Assembly: GCF_002078015.1 (NCBI RefSeq)
Contig: NZ_LWBP01000112.1
Location: forward strand, 62,001 to 126,000
Origin: Niastella populi
GTDB lineage: Bacteria; Bacteroidota; Bacteroidia; Chitinophagales; Chitinophagaceae
Length of the DNA stretch: 64,000 nucleotides
Reading direction: 5' to 3'
The notes below the pieces were generated by a model. The model made no database searches, was not told where the DNA came from, and worked only from the letters and a program-made list of their open reading frames with translations. Position 1 is the stretch's first letter. Each line of letters starts with the position of its first letter. Of the stretch, positions 59,957 through 64,000 are shown piece by piece. A program made the position numbers and the translations under genes.

Positions 59957-60916
59957 ATGAAGAAGTACCTTTTTAGTCTGGGTTTTATTTTAATCTTATT
60001 TTCATGTAAGGATGATAAAAAAACGCTACAGGCAGGTGAGATAGTGACCTCTGCTGACTTTGTTGCATTTTATCCTGAAGTAAACCTGCCTTTTTCTGTA
60101 GCCGATACCACCCTGCTGAAGAAACAGAATGATTCAATGCTGCTTGAGCTTAATACATTTTCACAATTTATACCCGATAGCATCTGGCGGAAAGATTTTG
60201 GGAAGGCCTCGCCAAAAGTATATGCACTTGGCCGGGCTGTTGAAAAGGAAAAGGAGAACTATTTGTTCACCGCTTTGGTGGCCGGCAGCAAGCGGGCCGC
60301 CTACCTGGCCTGTTTCAGTAAGGACAATAAATTCCTGCAGGCCATGACGCTGGTAAGAACCGGTTTCGACAATTACAGTTCCGCATATGGTATGCTCGAT
60401 AAAAAATTTCAGATCACCACTTACCGCGATACCAAAAAAACCGGCGGCGACCTGATATATAAAAGGAACGTTTATTTCTACGACCGGAACGGGGATAATT
60501 TTACCCTTATTGTAACAGAGCCAAATGAAGATATAATTCAGGACGTTTTCAATCCCATCGATACCTTGGCGGCTAATAATAAATTTTCGGGCGACTATGT
60601 GCAAAATGACCGCAATTTCGTTTCAGTGCGGGATGGAAAGAATGCTTCTGAAATAATCTTCTTTGTGCATTTTGAAAAAAATGGCGGCAAATGTAACGGC
60701 GAGTTGAAAGGTAATGCACGTTTTATTTCACCTACGGTGGCGCAGTTTGTTAAAAGCGATAATCCCTGTTCAGTTGAATTTACATTCAGTGGCAGTAAGG
60801 TTACCATGAAAGAAAAAGGCGGTTGCGGATCGTACCGCGACATACAGTGTTTCTTTAGCGGAAGCTATTTTAAGAAGAAGGCGTCTACATCAAAGGGTAA
60901 AGAAAAAGTGAAATAG
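59957..60916 (+). CDS. Hypothetical lipoprotein, 319 aa
   Basis: Start at the ATG 59957, which begins a lipoprotein signal with lipobox LFSC; the frame is open from 59870 but with no signal. The mature part has FVAFYPEVNLPFSVADTTLLKK and two or three beta-rich segments (FFVHFEKNGGKCNGELKGNARFISPTVAQF), with cysteines near the C-terminus (NPCSVEF, GGCGSYRDIQC) that could form disulfides. The tail is Lys-rich. No family is recognised. It is divergent from mntR. Confidence 0.7.
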   Translation: MKKYLFSLGFILILFSCKDDKKTLQAGEIVTSADFVAFYPEVNLPFSVADTTLLKKQNDSMLLELNTFSQFIPDSIWRKDFGKASPKVYALGRAVEKEKENYLFTALVAGSKRAAYLACFSKDNKFLQAMTLVRTGFDNYSSAYGMLDKKFQITTYRDTKKTGGDLIYKRNVYFYDRNGDNFTLIVTEPNEDIIQDVFNPIDTLAANNKFSGDYVQNDRNFVSVRDGKNASEIIFFVHFEKNGGKCNGELKGNARFISPTVAQFVKSDNPCSVEFTFSGSKVTMKEKGGCGSYRDIQCFFSGSYFKKKASTSKGKEKVK

Positions 60917-60921
60917 GAGGC

Positions 60922-60990
60922 TGGTTGATCAGTTAACAGGTTGACAAGGAATATGCCTTTTGCAGCTGATAAGTTGAAACCGGTAAACCG
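60922..60990. repeat. Short-period array (GTTGATCAGTTAACAG family)
   Basis: Words GGTTGATCAGTTAACAGGTTG (60922-60947) are followed by GCTGATAAGTTGAAACC (60963 on). The rest of this 257-bp gap has no clear feature except a CATCTTTG sequence (61109) one base from the -7 consensus. Confidence 0.4.
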
Positions 60991-61173
60991 CAACTTCATG
61001 CAAGCGTGCTAACGAGCATTAGTTCAGATTGTTTTAACTTTCGGCATAACCACATCGCTTAATCCCGTCGAATTGGAATTATACGTTATATTCGCCCCGT
61101 TTTTATAGCATCTTTGTACCATTGACAGGCTATTTATATATAAGTACCTGGAAGTTTAAAATGAACAGTGTAT

Positions 61174-62829
61174 ATGAGTTTTACCAATTTTACAGTTCCT
61201 TACCCGATAGAGGGAAAATACAGTAAACGAGTAGCTTATTTTTCAATGGAGTATGCAGTGCATCAACCATTGAAGATCTATAGCGGAGGTTTGGGGTTTT
61301 TATCAGGATCGCATTTGCGCAGCGCATATGAGCTGCAACAAAATATGGTGGGCATTGGCATTTTGTGGAAGTATGGCTATTACGATCAGGCGCGTAACCA
61401 GGACCACACCCTGCAGGTAACCTGGCTCGAAAAGAACTATCATTTCCTGGAAGATACCGGTATTAAATTTCAGATAACCATTCACGATCACCTGGTATGG
61501 GTGAAGGCATATTATCTGAACCCGGAAACATTCAAAACAGCGCCGCTTTTTTTGTTGAGCACCGACCTGCCTGAAAACGATCACGTTTCACAAACCATTA
61601 CTCATCGCTTATACGATGCCAACGTGGCTACCAAAGTTGCCCAGTTCATATTACTGGGTGTTGGCGGCGCCAAGCTGCTGGATGAATTAGGGTTCAATCC
61701 CGACCTATACCATTTGAACGAAGCGCATGGCGTATCGTCGGTGTTTTACCTGTACAAGAAATTCGGCAACAAGGTTGAAGAAGTAAAGAAGCGCCTGGTG
61801 TTCACCACGCATACGCCTGAAGAAGCCGGAAATGAAAAGCACGATATACACCTGTGTCATAAGATGAGTTATTTCTGCGGCCTGAGCATCGACGAAGTAC
61901 GCAAACTCACCGGCATGCACGACGATCTGTTCAATCACTCCCTGGTAGCATTGCGTTTTGCGCACCTGGCCAACGGGGTATCGAAACTACATGGCGAAGT
62001 ATCGCGAAGCATGTGGGGAAAGCATGAAAATGTTTGTCCGATCATATCAATCACCAATGCACAGAACTGGCGCTATTGGGCCGATAAACAATTGTACCGC
62101 GCCGCTGAAGAGGGCAATGACAGCTGGTGGGATGATCGCAAGAAATACCTCAAACGCCGGTCGTTTGATATAGTAGCCGATCAAACGGGTAAAATATTCA
62201 ACCCGAATGTATTTACCATTGTGTGGGCGCGCCGTTTTGCCGGTTACAAAAGAGCAGAGCTGCTAACGCGTGATAAAGCACGATTTGAAAAATTATTGAA
62301 CAATACCAAACATCCCGTGCAGATCATTTGGGCCGGTAAACCCTACCCGATGGATTACCCCGCTATCAATGATTTCAATAGCCTGGTTCATTTAAGCAAA
62401 AATTATAAAAACGTGGCGGTGCTTGTCGGTTATGAACTGGCGTTATCGAAGCGGATGAAGCAGGCTGCGGATATCTGGTTAAATAACCCGCGCGTTCCCC
62501 GCGAGGCTTCGGGTACCAGTGGTATGACGGCTGCCATGAACGGCGCCATCAACTTCTCCACTTCCGATGGCTGGATTCCCGAGTTTATTGATCAGGGGCA
62601 TAATGGTTTTGTGATTTTCCATCCCGATTATGGCAAAATGAGCGTACAGGAACAGGACCAATACGACCTGGAAAAAATGTATGACATTCTCGAGAATGAA
62701 ATTCTGCCTATGTATTACGAGCGGTACGATACCTGGCGCACGATCGCCAAAAACGGAATGCGCGATGTTCGCTTCCAGTTCGATTCGGGCAGAATGGCGA
62801 ATGAGTACTACGAGTTGTTGTATAAATAG
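61174..62829 (+). CDS. GT35-like alpha-glucan phosphorylase, PLP lysine replaced
   Basis: 551 residues from the ATG at 61174. It matches the short alpha-glucan phosphorylase group (TIGR02094-like): VAYFSMEYAVHQPLKIYSGGLGFLSGSHLRSAYELQ, TTHTPEEAGNEKHD, ITNAQNWRYW and VWARRFAGYKRAELLTRD. In phosphorylases the cofactor lysine follows EASGTSGM or EASGTGNM; here the residue is Thr452 (EASGTSGMTAAMNGA, codon ACG at 62527). Without it PLP cannot form its Schiff base, so it may be a glycosyltransferase of another kind or inactive. It is also shorter than the 700-850 residues of most members, lacking the usual N-terminal extension. A role in glycogen metabolism is inferred. Confidence 0.8.
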   Translation: MSFTNFTVPYPIEGKYSKRVAYFSMEYAVHQPLKIYSGGLGFLSGSHLRSAYELQQNMVGIGILWKYGYYDQARNQDHTLQVTWLEKNYHFLEDTGIKFQITIHDHLVWVKAYYLNPETFKTAPLFLLSTDLPENDHVSQTITHRLYDANVATKVAQFILLGVGGAKLLDELGFNPDLYHLNEAHGVSSVFYLYKKFGNKVEEVKKRLVFTTHTPEEAGNEKHDIHLCHKMSYFCGLSIDEVRKLTGMHDDLFNHSLVALRFAHLANGVSKLHGEVSRSMWGKHENVCPIISITNAQNWRYWADKQLYRAAEEGNDSWWDDRKKYLKRRSFDIVADQTGKIFNPNVFTIVWARRFAGYKRAELLTRDKARFEKLLNNTKHPVQIIWAGKPYPMDYPAINDFNSLVHLSKNYKNVAVLVGYELALSKRMKQAADIWLNNPRVPREASGTSGMTAAMNGAINFSTSDGWIPEFIDQGHNGFVIFHPDYGKMSVQEQDQYDLEKMYDILENEILPMYYERYDTWRTIAKNGMRDVRFQFDSGRMANEYYELLYK

Positions 62830-63059
62830 TTGACAGGTTGATGGGTTGATAGTTGATACAGGGGAATACAGTATTTAAGAAAAATTGTTAAAATAATATT
62901 AAGGATCATCAGCCGGTTGGCGGATGGTCCTTTTTTATGAATAGCCCTCGCTGGCTCCTGGTCTATACTTTGCGGCGAAGGTTCAGGCTGGCATTTGTTC
63001 ATTCTATACAACAGAAATCCTTTATCAACTCTTTCAACTATATCAACTTTTCAACTTTA
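62827..63059. repeat. Paired short-period array flanking a terminator
   Basis: The left arm GTTGACAGGTTGATGGGTTG (62829-62859) and right arm TATCAACTCTTTCAACTATA (63022-63058) are complementary, 160 bp apart, with the terminator between. Confidence 0.6.
62903..62936 (+). terminator. Terminator of the glucan phosphorylase gene
   Basis: GGATCATCAGCC pairs with GGCGGATGGTCC (mostly paired), followed by six T. Confidence 0.75.
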
Positions 63060-63114
63060 TGTAATTCCATAAAAACCTGCATCTACTACTAAATCACTCA
63101 CCAAACTATATTAC

Positions 63115-64000
63115 ATGAAACGTACTTTTATTTTATTGATAGCCCTGTCAATGGCTGCAGGTGTGTTTGCCGGCGATGAAAAGAATATCGTTAGCTCGGT
63201 ATTGAAATCGGCCATGGTGTACCGCGTTGGCGCCGAACTGACCCACACGGCAAAAGCCACGTTAAGCCGGGGCAATAATGAACTGGTGATAGATAATATC
63301 AGCAACAGGATAGATGTCAATAGTTTGCAAATAGGCAGTAATGGCAACGTAACCATTTTGTCGGTTGAGTTTTCCACTAATTTTTTACGGCCCGAGCAAA
63401 AGCTGCCCATTGTAAAAAAGCTGGAAGATTCGCTGGATTCCGTTAATGATGAAATAAACAGGATACAGGTTATATTAAAGACCGACCAGGAGTTGCTCGA
63501 TCTGTTAAAAGCCAACAAGGAAATACGGGGCGATCAAACCGGGGTGAGTGTGGCCGAGCTTACCAAAATGATGGAGTACTATAAAACCAAAACGCTGGAG
63601 TTGCAGAACGAGATCAGCCGGTATAAGGAAAAAGAAAAAAAGCTTCACGCCATTACCGCTAAAATAAACCAGCAGATAAAAGAAGAAGAGCAAAAGAATT
63701 ATAAGACCATTGGTAAACTGATGCTGCAGTTGTATTGTCCCATAGCCGGCCAGTATGATTTCAATATCTCGTATGTAACGCCTTCTGCCAGCTGGAACCC
63801 TGCTTATGATCTTCGGGTGGAGAATATCACTAAACCGGTTGCATTGGCCTATAAAGCGAAATTGACGCAGATCACAGGCATTGACTGGGATAATGTGAAA
63901 CTGTCATTGTCTACTTCTATTCCTTCACAACATAATAATGCACCTGAGGTAAAGGCCTGGTATCTTGCATTTGTAAATGCAGGAAATTATGTGGCTCCCT
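63115..64000 (+). CDS. MuiA/DUF4139-family protein, 3' end outside window
   Basis: The first 295 residues are seen. A signal peptide (FILLIALSMAAGVFAG) is followed by the DUF4140-like N-terminal domain (VSSVLKSAMVYRVGAELTHTAKATLSRGNNELVIDNIS), a long coiled coil (about 100-190, KKLEDSLDSVNDEINRIQVIL ... KIKEEEQKN-like), then the start of DUF4139 (YCPIAGQYDFNISYVTPSASWNPAYDLRV and LTQITGIDWDNVKLSLSTSIP). The family was named mucoidy inhibitor A, but its biochemical role is unknown. It is exported to the periplasm or surface. Confidence 0.85.
   Translation, partial: MKRTFILLIALSMAAGVFAGDEKNIVSSVLKSAMVYRVGAELTHTAKATLSRGNNELVIDNISNRIDVNSLQIGSNGNVTILSVEFSTNFLRPEQKLPIVKKLEDSLDSVNDEINRIQVILKTDQELLDLLKANKEIRGDQTGVSVAELTKMMEYYKTKTLELQNEISRYKEKEKKLHAITAKINQQIKEEEQKNYKTIGKLMLQLYCPIAGQYDFNISYVTPSASWNPAYDLRVENITKPVALAYKAKLTQITGIDWDNVKLSLSTSIPSQHNNAPEVKAWYLAFVNAGNYVAP

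Overview
The window looks like chromosomal DNA of a Bacteroidota, most likely family Chitinophagaceae (Chitinophaga/Niastella-like). The support is two SusC/SusD-type polysaccharide-utilisation loci, an ECF sigma/FecR pair next to an STN-containing SusC, the Bacteroidota promoter form TTTG-N19-20-TAnnTTTG in front of several genes, a bacillithiol deacetylase, DUF4197, a CCDC81-type HU protein and an S23-type four-helix-bundle protein. No rRNA, tRNA, CRISPR array or intact insertion sequence was found.

Layout. 1-5.3 kb: envelope genes (TPR protein cut by the left edge, TonB-receptor-like barrel, membrane-anchored HU protein, methyltransferase). 5.5-8.7 kb: a glutaminyl cyclase, then an AT-rich gene-poor stretch with a broken secreted gene, an orphan 117-aa ORF, an 18-bp perfect hairpin and other inverted repeats. 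8.7-19.3 kb: locus 1, sigma factor/FecR/SusC(STN)/SusD with GH88 and a GH2 of beta-glucuronidase type, aimed at a uronic-acid-containing glycan. 20.2-33.8 kb: locus 2, with two regulators (a Nudix-type regulator with a degenerate catalytic box, and an AraC protein divergent from SusC), then SusC, SusD, surface glycan-binding protein, GH26 beta-mannanase, sugar/sodium symporter, GH130 mannosylglucose phosphorylase and an AGE-family epimerase. This gives a full route from beta-mannan to mannose-1-phosphate plus glucose. 33.9-50.9 kb: housekeeping and accessory genes (HAD hydrolase, orphan PAS histidine kinase, MFS, FAD oxidoreductase, lpdA, serine hydrolase, bshB1, the putrescine pair aguB-aguA, thrC, LysR, universal stress protein). 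51-64 kb: GH20 hexosaminidase, a 1.2-kb gene desert with several terminators and probable small RNAs, NADP isocitrate dehydrogenase, two tandem Crp/Fnr paralogues, an mntR-mntH unit whose transporter carries a fused stress-protein domain, a lipoprotein, a GT35-like glucan phosphorylase lacking the expected PLP lysine, and a MuiA-family protein cut by the right edge.

The most unusual feature spans the whole window. More than twenty intergenic gaps hold degenerate tandem arrays of 7-8 nt units (locally 10-14 nt), each gap with its own word family. Often an array is followed, after a short unique spacer, by its reverse complement, so the gap can form a long imperfect hairpin. I know no name for these. 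Other points of note are a DtxR-type palindrome sitting exactly on the -7 box of mntR, candidate operators at 6.57 and 22.0 kb, and the K-to-T change in the glucan phosphorylase.
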